From Oscillospiraceae bacterium (GTDB lineage: Bacteria; Bacillota; Clostridia; Oscillospirales; Oscillospiraceae), in assembly GCA_017538965.1 (NCBI GenBank), contig JAFYHU010000029.1, positions 100,454 through 164,453 on the forward strand: a stretch of 64,000 nt of DNA. Reading direction: 5' to 3'. The notes under the pieces are model-generated. The model saw only the letters and a list, made by a program, of their open reading frames with translations. It made no database searches and was not told the DNA's origin. This document shows, one piece after another, positions 16,260-24,684 of this stretch; positions within the stretch are counted from its first letter, which is position 1; the number at the start of each line of letters is the position of its first letter. The position numbers and the translations under genes were made by a program.

Positions 16260-16718
16260 ATGACCAGAAAAACTGCCAGACAGATTGCGGTTCAGCTTCT
16301 GTTTTCCATGGAGGCAAATGCCCTGTCCGCAGATGAGGCGCTGAGCCTGTTTTTCTCGCCCGGGCATTATGAAAGCCTCGGTGCGGAGGACGCCGGCTTT
16401 GAGGAAGAAGCGGATGAAAATGCCGTCTCCTATATCCGCCGCCTGACAGAGGCTGTCAGCGAGCACCGGGAAGAGCTTGACAATGCCATCAGCCGCTATG
16501 CCAGAGGCTGGAAAACCGAACGTCTCTCCGCGGCAACCCGGACGATTCTGCGGACGGCTCTGTGTGAAATCCTCTTCTTTGACGATGTCCCGGATTCCGC
16601 CGCGATCAATGAAGCCGTGGAACTCGGAAAGACCTTTGATTCTCCCGAGGCGGCGGCCTTTATCAACGGCGTGCTCGGTTCCTTTCTGCGGGCGGAAAAG
16701 CCCGCGCAGGCGGAATGA
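16260..16718 (+). CDS. nusB: Transcription antitermination factor NusB
   Basis: A 152-residue all-helical RNA-binding protein that joins NusE (S10) at boxA in rRNA antitermination. The N-terminal RKTARQIAVQLLFSMEAN matches the family start, and the C-terminal part has the conserved PDSAAINEAVELGKTF and AAAFINGVLGSF blocks. The central acidic stretch (GFEEEADENAV) is slightly longer than usual. The ATG follows GGAGGAAGCG. It lies between the Asp23 gene and xseA, overlapping xseA by four bases (ATGA). Confidence 0.93.
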   Translation: MTRKTARQIAVQLLFSMEANALSADEALSLFFSPGHYESLGAEDAGFEEEADENAVSYIRRLTEAVSEHREELDNAISRYARGWKTERLSAATRTILRTALCEILFFDDVPDSAAINEAVELGKTFDSPEAAAFINGVLGSFLRAEKPAQAE

Positions 16719-17953
16719 GGACGGATGCCCTGACCCTGACGGTCAGCGAACTGAACGCTCTCGTCCGCGACAGGCTGGAATCGGATCTCCGCTTTGCCTC
16801 CCTCTGCGTGCTGGGGGAGCTTTCCAACTATAAGATTTACCCCTCCGGGCACCACTATTTTACTCTGAAGGATCAGGAGAGCAGTCTGCGCTGCGTGATG
16901 TTTCGCTCCAGCGCCGTGAAACTGCGCTTTCGTCCGGAAAACGGCATGCAGGTATGCGCGCTCGGAAGCCTGCGGGTCTATCACCGCGACGGCGCATATC
17001 AGCTCTATTGTTCAGGGCTGATTCCCGAAGGCATCGGCGATCTGCAGCTGGCTTTCGAACAGCTGAAGCAAAAGCTGCTGAAGGAAGGCCTTTTTGATTC
17101 CGGGCACAAAAAACCGCTGCCGGCCTTCCCGGCGCGGATTGCGCTGATTACCTCGCCGGCCGGCGCGGCCGTGCATGACATGATCCGCATTCTCGGCCGC
17201 CGCTGGCCGCTGGCCGAAGTGCTTGTGGTACCGGTTCGGGTCCAGGGTGCGGAAGCCCCCGGCGAGATTGCCGAGGCCATCCGCCGGGTAAACGCGATGG
17301 AAACGATCGACCTGATCATCACCGGCCGCGGCGGCGGCTCTCTGGAGGACCTCTGGGCCTTCAACGACGAGCAGGTGGCCCGCGCCGTGTATGCTTCCCG
17401 CATTCCCGTCATTTCCGCCGTCGGACACGAGCCGGATGTCACGATCTGTGATTTTGTCGCGGACAGACGGGCGGCTACGCCGTCCAACGCAGCCGAGATT
17501 GCCGTGCCCGACCGGGAAGAGATCGCGGATGCCCTGAACGGCCTCGGTCTGCGGCTGCGGCAGGGCATGGACCGTGTCCTGAGAGAGAAGCGCCGCCGGC
17601 TCGAGTTGTCCGCTTCCCGGACGGTGCTGCGGGACGCGGCGGCCTTTACCGAGCTGCGGCGCCTCGAGCTTGACCGTCTGGGGGAGCGCCTTTCTTCTGC
17701 CGGAGTTCGGCAGCTGACCGGGAAACGGAACCGCCTGACCGGCGCTGCCGCCTCGCTGGATGCGCTGAGCCCGCTGAAGGTGCTCGCAAGGGGCTATGCG
17801 ATTGCCTCTGACCGGGAAGGAAGCCCCATATGCAGTGTCCGCCGGCTTCAGCCGGGCGACAGAATTTCCCTGCGCCTGCGCGACGGAAGCGCAGAATGTA
17901 CAGTTGAGAAACGGGAGGAACAAAGCCTTGGCACGCAGAAAGCTCTCCTTTGA
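16715..17953 (+). CDS. xseA: Exodeoxyribonuclease VII large subunit
   Basis: A 412-residue catalytic subunit of exonuclease VII, which degrades single-stranded DNA to oligonucleotides in repair. An N-terminal OB-fold (FTLKDQESSLRCVMFRS, residues about 48-64) precedes the catalytic core with ITSPAGAAVHDM, the signature GRGGGSLEDLWAFNDE (about 205-220) and AVGHEPDVTICDFVAD. The C-terminal third is helical. The start overlaps nusB (ATGA) and the end overlaps the xseB start by 26 bases, a compact arrangement ensuring balanced subunits. Confidence 0.95.
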   Translation: MRTDALTLTVSELNALVRDRLESDLRFASLCVLGELSNYKIYPSGHHYFTLKDQESSLRCVMFRSSAVKLRFRPENGMQVCALGSLRVYHRDGAYQLYCSGLIPEGIGDLQLAFEQLKQKLLKEGLFDSGHKKPLPAFPARIALITSPAGAAVHDMIRILGRRWPLAEVLVVPVRVQGAEAPGEIAEAIRRVNAMETIDLIITGRGGGSLEDLWAFNDEQVARAVYASRIPVISAVGHEPDVTICDFVADRRAATPSNAAEIAVPDREEIADALNGLGLRLRQGMDRVLREKRRRLELSASRTVLRDAAAFTELRRLELDRLGERLSSAGVRQLTGKRNRLTGAAASLDALSPLKVLARGYAIASDREGSPICSVRRLQPGDRISLRLRDGSAECTVEKREEQSLGTQKALL

Positions 17954-18155
17954 AGAAGCCATGAAACGGCTGGAAGAAATCGTCAGCCATCTGGAAAAAG
18001 GCGATATCCCGCTGGAAGAATCGATCCGTCTGTTTGAAGAGGGGTCGGGTCTTCTTGCGCTCTGCTCAGGTCTGCTGGAGGAAGCGGAACAGAAAGTCGC
18101 GCTGCTCAGACAGCGGGACGATGACGAGACGGAGGAAGTTCCCTTTGAAGAATGA
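17928..18155 (+). CDS. xseB: Exodeoxyribonuclease VII small subunit
   Basis: A 75-residue helical subunit that binds XseA and is needed for activity. The sequence KLSFEEAMKRLEEIVSHLE followed by GDIPLEESIRLFEEG is the family signature. The start is the TTG at 17928, with GGGAGGAA about 9 bases upstream; upstream in-frame codons read through xseA in another frame and are not family-like. Both ends overlap neighbours (xseA before, ispA after). Confidence 0.93.
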   Translation: MARRKLSFEEAMKRLEEIVSHLEKGDIPLEESIRLFEEGSGLLALCSGLLEEAEQKVALLRQRDDDETEEVPFEE

Positions 18156-19032
18156 GTTTCTGCCGTCGGCGAAAAGCTATAAGGAACTGACGGATCGGGC
18201 GCTGGAGGCTTTCTTTCTGCAGCCCGGGGACGAGGCGCTGCGCGGCTTTGCCGAGGCGGCACGCTACAGTCTCCTCGCGGGCGGCAAGCGCATCCGGGCC
18301 ATGCTGGTGCTGGAATTCTGCCGCATCAGCGGAGGCAGACCGGAAGACGCGCTGGACATCGCCTGCGGAGTCGAGATGCTGCATGCCTACAGCCTGATTC
18401 ACGACGATCTGCCCTGTATGGACAACGATGATCTTCGCCGCGGCAAACCGACCAATCACATTGTTTACGGGGAATGCATTGCCACGCTGGCAGGGGACGT
18501 GCTGCAGGCCGAAGCCTTCCGCACGGTTCTGCATGCAAAGGTTTCGGAGAGCGCGGCGCTTCGCTGTGCGAGGCTTCTCGGCGATGCCGTCGGTCTGGAC
18601 GGCATGTGCGGCGGGCAGTACCTCGACATGATCGGAGAAGGGAAGACGCTCTCCGCCCGGGAACTGGACGCCATCAACCTGCGGAAGACCGGCGCCCTGC
18701 TGGCGGCAAGCTGCGCCATGGGCGTGGCGGCTGCCGACGGAAGCCGGGAACAGGAAGAGGCCGCTCTGCAATTCGGACGGCTTCTGGGCCTTGCCTTTCA
18801 GATCCGCGACGACATGCTGGACGTGCTGAGCACCTCGGATGAACTCGGAAAGCCTGTCGGCTCGGACCGGGAAGAAAACAAAAATACCTATATGGCGCTC
18901 CTTGGCAGCGATGCCTGTGAGCGTGAGATTCGGCGCCTGACGGAGGAAGCCGTCGAAGTGCTGCGTGCGGCCTTTGCCGACACGGCCTTCCTCGAAGCCT
19001 TTGCCGCACAGCTTGCCGAACGGAAGAACTGA
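18145..19032 (+). CDS. ispA: Polyprenyl synthetase (farnesyl/geranylgeranyl diphosphate synthase)
   Basis: A 295-residue trans-prenyltransferase that condenses isopentenyl diphosphate with allylic diphosphates. The GGKRIRAMLVLEF block is near residue 42. The first Asp-rich motif is in IHDDLPCMDNDDLRRG (about 83-98), and the second is DDMLD near residue 225. The start is the TTG at 18145, with GGAGG 9 bases upstream; it overlaps the last codons of xseB. Placement directly before dxs links it to the MEP isoprenoid pathway. Product chain length (C15 or C20) cannot be decided by eye. Confidence 0.9.
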   Translation: MKNEFLPSAKSYKELTDRALEAFFLQPGDEALRGFAEAARYSLLAGGKRIRAMLVLEFCRISGGRPEDALDIACGVEMLHAYSLIHDDLPCMDNDDLRRGKPTNHIVYGECIATLAGDVLQAEAFRTVLHAKVSESAALRCARLLGDAVGLDGMCGGQYLDMIGEGKTLSARELDAINLRKTGALLAASCAMGVAAADGSREQEEAALQFGRLLGLAFQIRDDMLDVLSTSDELGKPVGSDREENKNTYMALLGSDACEREIRRLTEEAVEVLRAAFADTAFLEAFAAQLAERKN

Positions 19033-19036
19033 GAAT

Positions 19037-20878
19037 ATGAAGGTTTTGAACAGAATCAACTCGTCCGCGGACATCAAGACGCTTTCGGACGAAGAACTGA
19101 ATACGCTTGCGGATGAACTGAGAGGCTTCCTTGTCGAGACGGTGTCGAAAACCGGCGGCCACCTGGCATCCAACCTGGGTGCCGTGGAACTGACGCTGGC
19201 CCTTCACCGCGTCTATGACACGGAGCGCGACCGCATCATCTTCGACGTCGGTCATCAGAGCTATGTCCACAAGATCATAACCGGACGCAGGGACCGTTTT
19301 GACTCGCTGCGTCAGTACGGCGGCATCTCGGGCTTTCCGAAGCCCCATGAGGCCCCTGACGATGCTTTTATCGCCGGGCATGCCTCGAATGCGGTCTCGG
19401 TTGCGGTCGGCATGGCAAAGGCCAGAAGTCTCAGCGGGGAACATTATGAGGTCGCTGCTGTCCTCGGCGACGGCGCCCTGACCGGCGGGCTCGCCTATGA
19501 AGGCCTTGCCGCGGCCGCGGCAAGCCGCGAGCCGATCGTCATCATCCTGAATGACAACAATATGTCCATCGACCCGAATGTCGGCGGTACCGCCCATCTC
19601 CTGCAGAGCATGCGCATCCGCCCGGGTTATATCCGCTTCAAACGCCTGTACCGGGACCTCGTCTCCAAAACGCCGGCCGTATATGCCTTCTCCCATGAGG
19701 TGAAGGAATATCTCAAGGACCGCCTGCTTCCCGTAAACATGTTTTCCGCCATGGGCCTGAACTATCTCGGCCCCGTGGACGGCCATAACCTGGAGGAGCT
19801 CGAGTCGGTCTTCCGCCTGGCCCGCGATATGGAAGAACCGGTTCTGGTCCATGTTCTGACGAAAAAGGGAAAAGGCTGCCGCTTTGCGGAAGAGCATCCC
19901 GAGATCTATCACGGAGTGGGCCCCTTTGATCCCGAGACCGGAGAACTGAAGGATGTCTGCCCCGGCTTTTCGGACCGCTTCGGCTCCGCGCTCTGCCGCA
20001 TTGCCGAAGAGAATCCAAAAGTGGTCGCGGTGACGGCCGCAATGGCGCTCGGCACCGGCCTGGACGGCTTTGCCGCGAGATTTCCGAAACGCTTCCAGGA
20101 TGTCGGCATTGCCGAAGGACATGCCACGGCCATGGCGGCCGGCATGGCCAAGCAGGGCCTGATTCCCGTTTTCGCGGTGTATTCCAGCTTTCTGCAGCGC
20201 GGCTTCGACATGATGATTCATGACGTGTCGCTGCTGAATCTGCATGTGGTTTTCTGTCTGGACCGTGCCGGCCTCGTCGGCAGCGACGGCGAAACCCACC
20301 ACGGGATTTTCGATGTTTCCTATCTGCGGACCGTGCCGGGAATGCGAATCTTCTGTCCGGCAAGCTTCGGAGAACTGGCCGAAATGCTGGATACGGCCGT
20401 CAACCGCCTGAACGGGCCTGTTGCCCTGCGCTATCCCCGCGGCGGAGAATGCGGACCGTATCATGACGTGCACACCGAGCGGGAGTACCTTCTGCGTGCA
20501 GGCTCGGATATTACCCTTGTTGCCTACGGCACGATGATCGGCGAGATGCTGAAGACGGCGGAAGAACTTGTTTCCCGGAACATCAGCGCGGAAGTCGTCA
20601 AGCTCTCCGAGATCGACGGGGACGTATTCCCCCTGGTCCGGCAGTCGCTGGAGAAGACAGGCCGCATGATCATTGCGGAGGAGGTCTGCGCCGCCGGCAG
20701 CATCGGAATGGTTCTGTCTGCGCAGGCGGCAAGGGCCGGCATTCCGGTTCAGACCGCGCTCCTGAACCTCGGCGAGGGTATCGTCCCGCACGGAAGCCGG
20801 GAACAGCTGATGCGTGATTTCCAGATTGACGCCGCCACGGTCGTGCAGGAGGCGTGCCGGCTCTGCGCGCAGGCCTGA
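19037..20878 (+). CDS. dxs: 1-deoxy-D-xylulose-5-phosphate synthase
   Basis: A 613-residue thiamine-diphosphate enzyme that makes DXP from pyruvate and glyceraldehyde-3-phosphate, the first MEP-pathway step. Visible signatures are KTGGHLASNLGAVELTLALH at the N-terminus, VGHQSYVHKI, the ThDP-binding GDGALTGGLAYEGL with NDNNMSID, and DRAGLVGSDGETHHG in the transketolase-like pyrimidine-binding domain. DVGIAEGHATAMAAG carries the expected glutamate. The ATG at 19037 is the first well-placed start after ispA; the ribosome site is weak (GGAAGAACTGAGA). It is probably co-translated with ispA. Confidence 0.95.
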   Translation: MKVLNRINSSADIKTLSDEELNTLADELRGFLVETVSKTGGHLASNLGAVELTLALHRVYDTERDRIIFDVGHQSYVHKIITGRRDRFDSLRQYGGISGFPKPHEAPDDAFIAGHASNAVSVAVGMAKARSLSGEHYEVAAVLGDGALTGGLAYEGLAAAAASREPIVIILNDNNMSIDPNVGGTAHLLQSMRIRPGYIRFKRLYRDLVSKTPAVYAFSHEVKEYLKDRLLPVNMFSAMGLNYLGPVDGHNLEELESVFRLARDMEEPVLVHVLTKKGKGCRFAEEHPEIYHGVGPFDPETGELKDVCPGFSDRFGSALCRIAEENPKVVAVTAAMALGTGLDGFAARFPKRFQDVGIAEGHATAMAAGMAKQGLIPVFAVYSSFLQRGFDMMIHDVSLLNLHVVFCLDRAGLVGSDGETHHGIFDVSYLRTVPGMRIFCPASFGELAEMLDTAVNRLNGPVALRYPRGGECGPYHDVHTEREYLLRAGSDITLVAYGTMIGEMLKTAEELVSRNISAEVVKLSEIDGDVFPLVRQSLEKTGRMIIAEEVCAAGSIGMVLSAQAARAGIPVQTALLNLGEGIVPHGSREQLMRDFQIDAATVVQEACRLCAQA

Positions 20879-20881
20879 AGA

Positions 20882-21685
20882 ATGGAAAAGATTCGTCTGG
20901 ACCAACTGCTCTTCGAGCGGGGATATGAGACCAGCCGCGAACGTGCAAAAGCGCTGATTATGAGCGGCGCCGTCTTTCTCGACGGGCGGCGCGCGGACAA
21001 GGCCGGACTTCAGGTGACGAGAGACTGCGAGCCGGAAGTCCGCGGCAGCACCCTGCGCTATGTTTCGCGCGGCGGTCTGAAGCTGGAAAAGGCGCTGAAG
21101 GTTTTCCGGGTGGACCCGGCCGGGAAAACCTGCATCGACTGCGGCGCCTCCACGGGCGGATTTACGGATGTGCTGCTGCAGAACGGGGCGAAGAAGGTCT
21201 ATGCCGTGGATGTCGGCTACGGCCAGCTGGCCTGGAAGCTGCGGCAGGATGAGAGAGTCGTCAACATCGAGCGCTGCAATCTGCGCTATCTGAGCGATCA
21301 GCAGATTCCCGAAGCGCTGGATCTGGCCGTCATGGATGTGTCCTTCATCTCCATCCGGCTGATTCTGCCGGTGATTCGCCCCTTCCTCCGGGAAGACGCC
21401 GATTTTCTCTGCCTCATCAAGCCCCAGTTTGAAGCCGGCCGCGAGCAGGTCGGCAAGAAGGGGATCGTCCGTGATCCCGTCGTTCACTCTGACGTGATCC
21501 GGCTCTGCCTGGACGCCGCCGTACAGGACGGCTATGCAGTGATGGGGCTGGATTATTCGCCGATCCGCGGCGCGGACGGCAATACCGAGTTTCTCTGCCA
21601 TCTGAAAAAATCCGAGACGGCATCGGAAATACCGGATTCGATGATTGCGGCCGTTGTCGAGGCCGCGCATGGAGGTCAGCAATGA
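20882..21685 (+). CDS. tlyA: TlyA-family rRNA methyltransferase (S4 and FtsJ-like domains)
   Basis: A 267-residue protein with an N-terminal S4 RNA-binding domain (RLDQLLFERGYETSRERAKA, residues about 5-24) and a Rossmann methyltransferase domain. The SAM-binding loop is CIDCGASTGGFTDVLL (about 81-96), with motif AVDVGYGQLAWKLR. TlyA relatives 2'-O-methylate cytidines in 16S/23S rRNA; some were named hemolysins. It starts 3 bases after the dxs stop and overlaps nadK by four bases (ATGA). The exact target nucleotide is not visible. Confidence 0.9.
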   Translation: MEKIRLDQLLFERGYETSRERAKALIMSGAVFLDGRRADKAGLQVTRDCEPEVRGSTLRYVSRGGLKLEKALKVFRVDPAGKTCIDCGASTGGFTDVLLQNGAKKVYAVDVGYGQLAWKLRQDERVVNIERCNLRYLSDQQIPEALDLAVMDVSFISIRLILPVIRPFLREDADFLCLIKPQFEAGREQVGKKGIVRDPVVHSDVIRLCLDAAVQDGYAVMGLDYSPIRGADGNTEFLCHLKKSETASEIPDSMIAAVVEAAHGGQQ

Positions 21686-22521
21686 TTGCTGTATGTGTAA
21701 ACCCCTTCCGGGATGCCCGGCTTTCCCAGACGAAAGCCTGCCTGTCCATTCTGCGGGAACTCCGGCAGGAAGGCTGCGTCTGTCCCGTTTTTACCGGGGA
21801 GGACTGGCAATCGCCGGAAGGCCTGCCGATCCGCGCTCTGAATGATCTGCCGGATGACCTCAGCCATCTGATCGTTCTCGGCGGCGACGGCACCATTCTC
21901 GCCGTCGTGCGCGAGCTGCAGGGACGCGAGATCCCGATCATCGGCGTGAACCTGGGCACGATGGGCTTCATGACGGCGCTGGAGCCGGACGAAATCCCGC
22001 TTCTTCCCCAGGCGTTGAAACCGGATGCAAAAATCAGTCGGCGCATGATGCTGAAGCTGACGCTGCAGCGGAGCGGGGAAACCATCCTGGAGGATACGGC
22101 GCTGAACGACATCGTGATTCACGGCTACGGCGAATGCATTCAGCCCACCGCCTGGTCGGACGGCAGCAAAATGTTTTCCTTCTCCGGCGACGGCCTGATT
22201 GCCGCGACGCCGACCGGCTCGACCGGTTACTCGCTGTCTGCCGGCGGCCCGATTGTCGAGCCGGATGCCCGCGCCATTCTGCTGACGCCGATCTGCGCGC
22301 ATACCCTGTCCACCAAGCCCTTTGTGCTGTCGCCGGACAGAACGGTCATGATTCTGACCGAAAAGCTGACCGGACGCCGGGCCTATCTGGCGGTCGACGG
22401 TTATCAGGTGGCCGATCTCGAAAGCGGAGACCGGCTGACGGTCACCTGCTCGGAACATGTCGTGAAAATGATTGAACTCGGCCATCGCAATTTTTATCAA
22501 CAACTGGAAAAACTGGTATGA
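21682..22521 (+). CDS. nadK: NAD kinase
   Basis: A 279-residue ATP-NAD kinase that makes NADP. It carries the GGDGT motif (LGGDGTILAVVREL, about 69-82), NLGTMGFMTALEP, the NDIVIH block and the glycine-rich TPTGSTGYSLSAGGPIV (about 176-192). The start overlaps tlyA (ATGA) and the end overlaps the reading region before argR. The order tlyA-nadK-argR-recN is conserved in Clostridia and supports the call. Confidence 0.95.
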   Translation: MIAVCVNPFRDARLSQTKACLSILRELRQEGCVCPVFTGEDWQSPEGLPIRALNDLPDDLSHLIVLGGDGTILAVVRELQGREIPIIGVNLGTMGFMTALEPDEIPLLPQALKPDAKISRRMMLKLTLQRSGETILEDTALNDIVIHGYGECIQPTAWSDGSKMFSFSGDGLIAATPTGSTGYSLSAGGPIVEPDARAILLTPICAHTLSTKPFVLSPDRTVMILTEKLTGRRAYLAVDGYQVADLESGDRLTVTCSEHVVKMIELGHRNFYQQLEKLV

Positions 22522-22535
22522 AAGGAGCGGGCGTT

Positions 22536-22982
22536 TTGAAAGACAACAGACAGTCCGTGATTCTCGAAATCATTGCGACGGAGGGCATCGAAACGCAGAA
22601 CCAGCTGATGCATGCGCTTGAAAAGCGCGGGATCCGGACGACGCAGGCAACGCTGTCCCGGGATATCAGGGATATGCATCTGACCAAGGAGACCGTCCCC
22701 GGCGGCGGCTACCGCTATGTATCGGCCCGCCGCGAATCGAACGATCATATGCTCCGCCTGCGCAAAATCTTCAAGGAAAGCGTCGTTTCCTACGATATCG
22801 CGCAGAATCTTTTCGTCATCCGGACCCTTCCCGGCCTTGCTTCCGCTGCCTGCAGCGCGATGGACGCCATGAAAGTGGAAGGTCTCGTCGGAACGCTGGC
22901 GGGAGATGATACTGCCTTTCTGGCCATGCGGGACAATGCCGCCGCACAGGCACTGTATGAAGAGATCCGCGACCTGTTCTGA
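22536..22982 (+). CDS. argR: Arginine repressor ArgR
   Basis: A 148-residue transcription factor that senses L-arginine and controls arginine metabolism. The N-terminal winged helix includes TQNQLMHALEKRG-like text and the recognition segment TQATLSRDIRDMHLTK (about 33-48). The C-terminal oligomerisation domain ends with GTLAGDDTAFL, which contains the arginine-binding Asp pair. I prefer the TTG at 22536, because GGAG lies 8 bases upstream and the protein then has the usual length; the ATG at 22518 overlaps nadK. No arg genes are in the window. Confidence 0.9.
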   Translation: MKDNRQSVILEIIATEGIETQNQLMHALEKRGIRTTQATLSRDIRDMHLTKETVPGGGYRYVSARRESNDHMLRLRKIFKESVVSYDIAQNLFVIRTLPGLASAACSAMDAMKVEGLVGTLAGDDTAFLAMRDNAAAQALYEEIRDLF

Positions 22983-23001
22983 AGCGCGGGGTGCTTGACC
23001 C

Positions 23002-24672
23002 ATGTTACAGGAACTACAGATTGAAAACATTGCCGTCATAGAGAAGGCGGATATCTGCTTCGGACCCGGTCTGAACGTCCTGACCGGAGAGACCGGCGCG
23101 GGAAAAAGCATCATCATCGATGCCATCGCAGCGGTGACCGGTGCGCGGGTCAGCCGCGAGCTCATCCGCGGCGGGGAGGAAAAGGCATCCGTAACGGCCG
23201 TCTTTGACAGGCAGGCTGCGGACGCCTGGCTTGCGGAAAACGAGATCGACGCGGACGGGGACGAACTGATTCTCCAGCGCCGGATTACCCGGGACGGAAA
23301 GAGCAGCTGCCGCGTCTGCGGCTGCCCGGTCAGTCTTTCTCAGATGCATGCGCTGGGCGAACAGCTGCTCGAACTGCACGGACAGAACGACGGGCTGAAG
23401 CTTCTGGATGAGAGACGCCATCTTGCGGCGCTCGATGCCTTCGGAGACATCGATATCAACGTCTATTTCAAGGCCTACGAGAAACTCTGCGCCATCCGCG
23501 ATGAGCAGAAGCACCTTCGAATGGATGAAGCGGAGAAAGAGCACCGGCAGATTCTGCTTTCCGATACCGTGAAGGAGCTGGAACGGGCTGCCGTGGCTCC
23601 TGGCGAGACGGAAGAGCTCAGCGCCCGCAGAAATCTGCTGCGCAATTCCGAGAAGCTGACCGAGGCGCTGCAGAGCGCCCGCGCCTGTCTCGGTGAGGAC
23701 GGCGGTGCCGTCAGTATGACGCAGGAAGCCGTCTGGCATTGTCGGCATGCTTCCGGCTTCGCGCCGGAATTGAGCGACGCCGGACAGAAGCTCGAGCAGG
23801 CGGCCTTTCTGCTGACGGATGCCGATGAACTGCTGCGCGATTTCCAGGAAGCGCTGAACTTTTCACCCGACGAATATGACCGTCTGGAAGAGCGCCTGCG
23901 CGAGATCTCCCGTCTGGAGCGAAAGTACCGCCATCCGGCGGACGAGCTTTCCGACTATCTGGAAAGCTGCCGGCGGCAGCTGGAGGAGATTTCCTCTTCC
24001 GATGAACGCCTCCGGGAACTGGAACAGGAAGAGGAAAAACAGAGCCGGCTCTGTACGGAACTGGCATCCGAGCTGCACCGGAAGCGCCTGCAGGCGGGAA
24101 AACTTCTCGCCGAAAAGGTGGAAAAGGAGCTGCACGAACTGAGTATGCCTTCCGCACGCTTCCAGACCGAAGTCACCGATACCGGAAAGCTGTCCGGGAA
24201 CGGTTCAGACGAGGTTCGCTTTCTGCTGTCAGCCAACAGGGGAGAGGAACTCGGCAGAATCAGCCGCATTGCCTCCGGCGGCGAACTCAGCCGCATCATG
24301 CTCGCGATGAAGAGCGTCCTGTCCCGGGGCGATCCGGTACCGACCATGATTTTTGACGAAATCGACACCGGCGTATCGGGCATTGCCGCTCAGCGGGTAG
24401 GGGAGCATCTTGCGGGCCTTTCGCAGGAAAAGCAGGTGCTCTGTGTGACGCATCTGCCGCAGATTGCCGCGATGGCCGACCGGCATTACGTGATCCTCAA
24501 GAACGAATCCGGCGAGCGGACTCTGACCGAGGTAGAGCTTCTCGGCCGCGAAGGAAAGCGGCAGGAACTGGCCCGCCTGCACGGAGGCGATCACATTACC
24601 GAAACGACGCTCCTCTCGGCGGAGGAACAGCTGCAGTATGCAGAGAAATTCAAATCAGGAAACAAACAATAA
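23002..24672 (+). CDS. recN: DNA repair protein RecN
   Basis: A 556-residue SMC-like ATPase that gathers DNA ends in double-strand-break repair. Walker A GETGAGKS is at 29-36, with LELHGQND near residue 125. A long coiled-coil centre (about 160-350) is rich in Glu, Arg and Leu. The C-terminal ATPase half has SGGELSRIMLAMK, Walker B TMIFDEIDTGVSG and VTHLPQIAAMADRH. The ribosome site before the ATG is weak. It closes the conserved nusB-recN block. Confidence 0.95.
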   Translation: MLQELQIENIAVIEKADICFGPGLNVLTGETGAGKSIIIDAIAAVTGARVSRELIRGGEEKASVTAVFDRQAADAWLAENEIDADGDELILQRRITRDGKSSCRVCGCPVSLSQMHALGEQLLELHGQNDGLKLLDERRHLAALDAFGDIDINVYFKAYEKLCAIRDEQKHLRMDEAEKEHRQILLSDTVKELERAAVAPGETEELSARRNLLRNSEKLTEALQSARACLGEDGGAVSMTQEAVWHCRHASGFAPELSDAGQKLEQAAFLLTDADELLRDFQEALNFSPDEYDRLEERLREISRLERKYRHPADELSDYLESCRRQLEEISSSDERLRELEQEEEKQSRLCTELASELHRKRLQAGKLLAEKVEKELHELSMPSARFQTEVTDTGKLSGNGSDEVRFLLSANRGEELGRISRIASGGELSRIMLAMKSVLSRGDPVPTMIFDEIDTGVSGIAAQRVGEHLAGLSQEKQVLCVTHLPQIAAMADRHYVILKNESGERTLTEVELLGREGKRQELARLHGGDHITETTLLSAEEQLQYAEKFKSGNKQ

Positions 24673-24684
24673 GGAGAACAAGCA

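Noticed and set aside
18674-21682. 1002-codon open frame on the minus strand across ispA, dxs and tlyA
   Set aside because: Antiparallel shadow of three certain genes; low-complexity composition and no recognisable domain.
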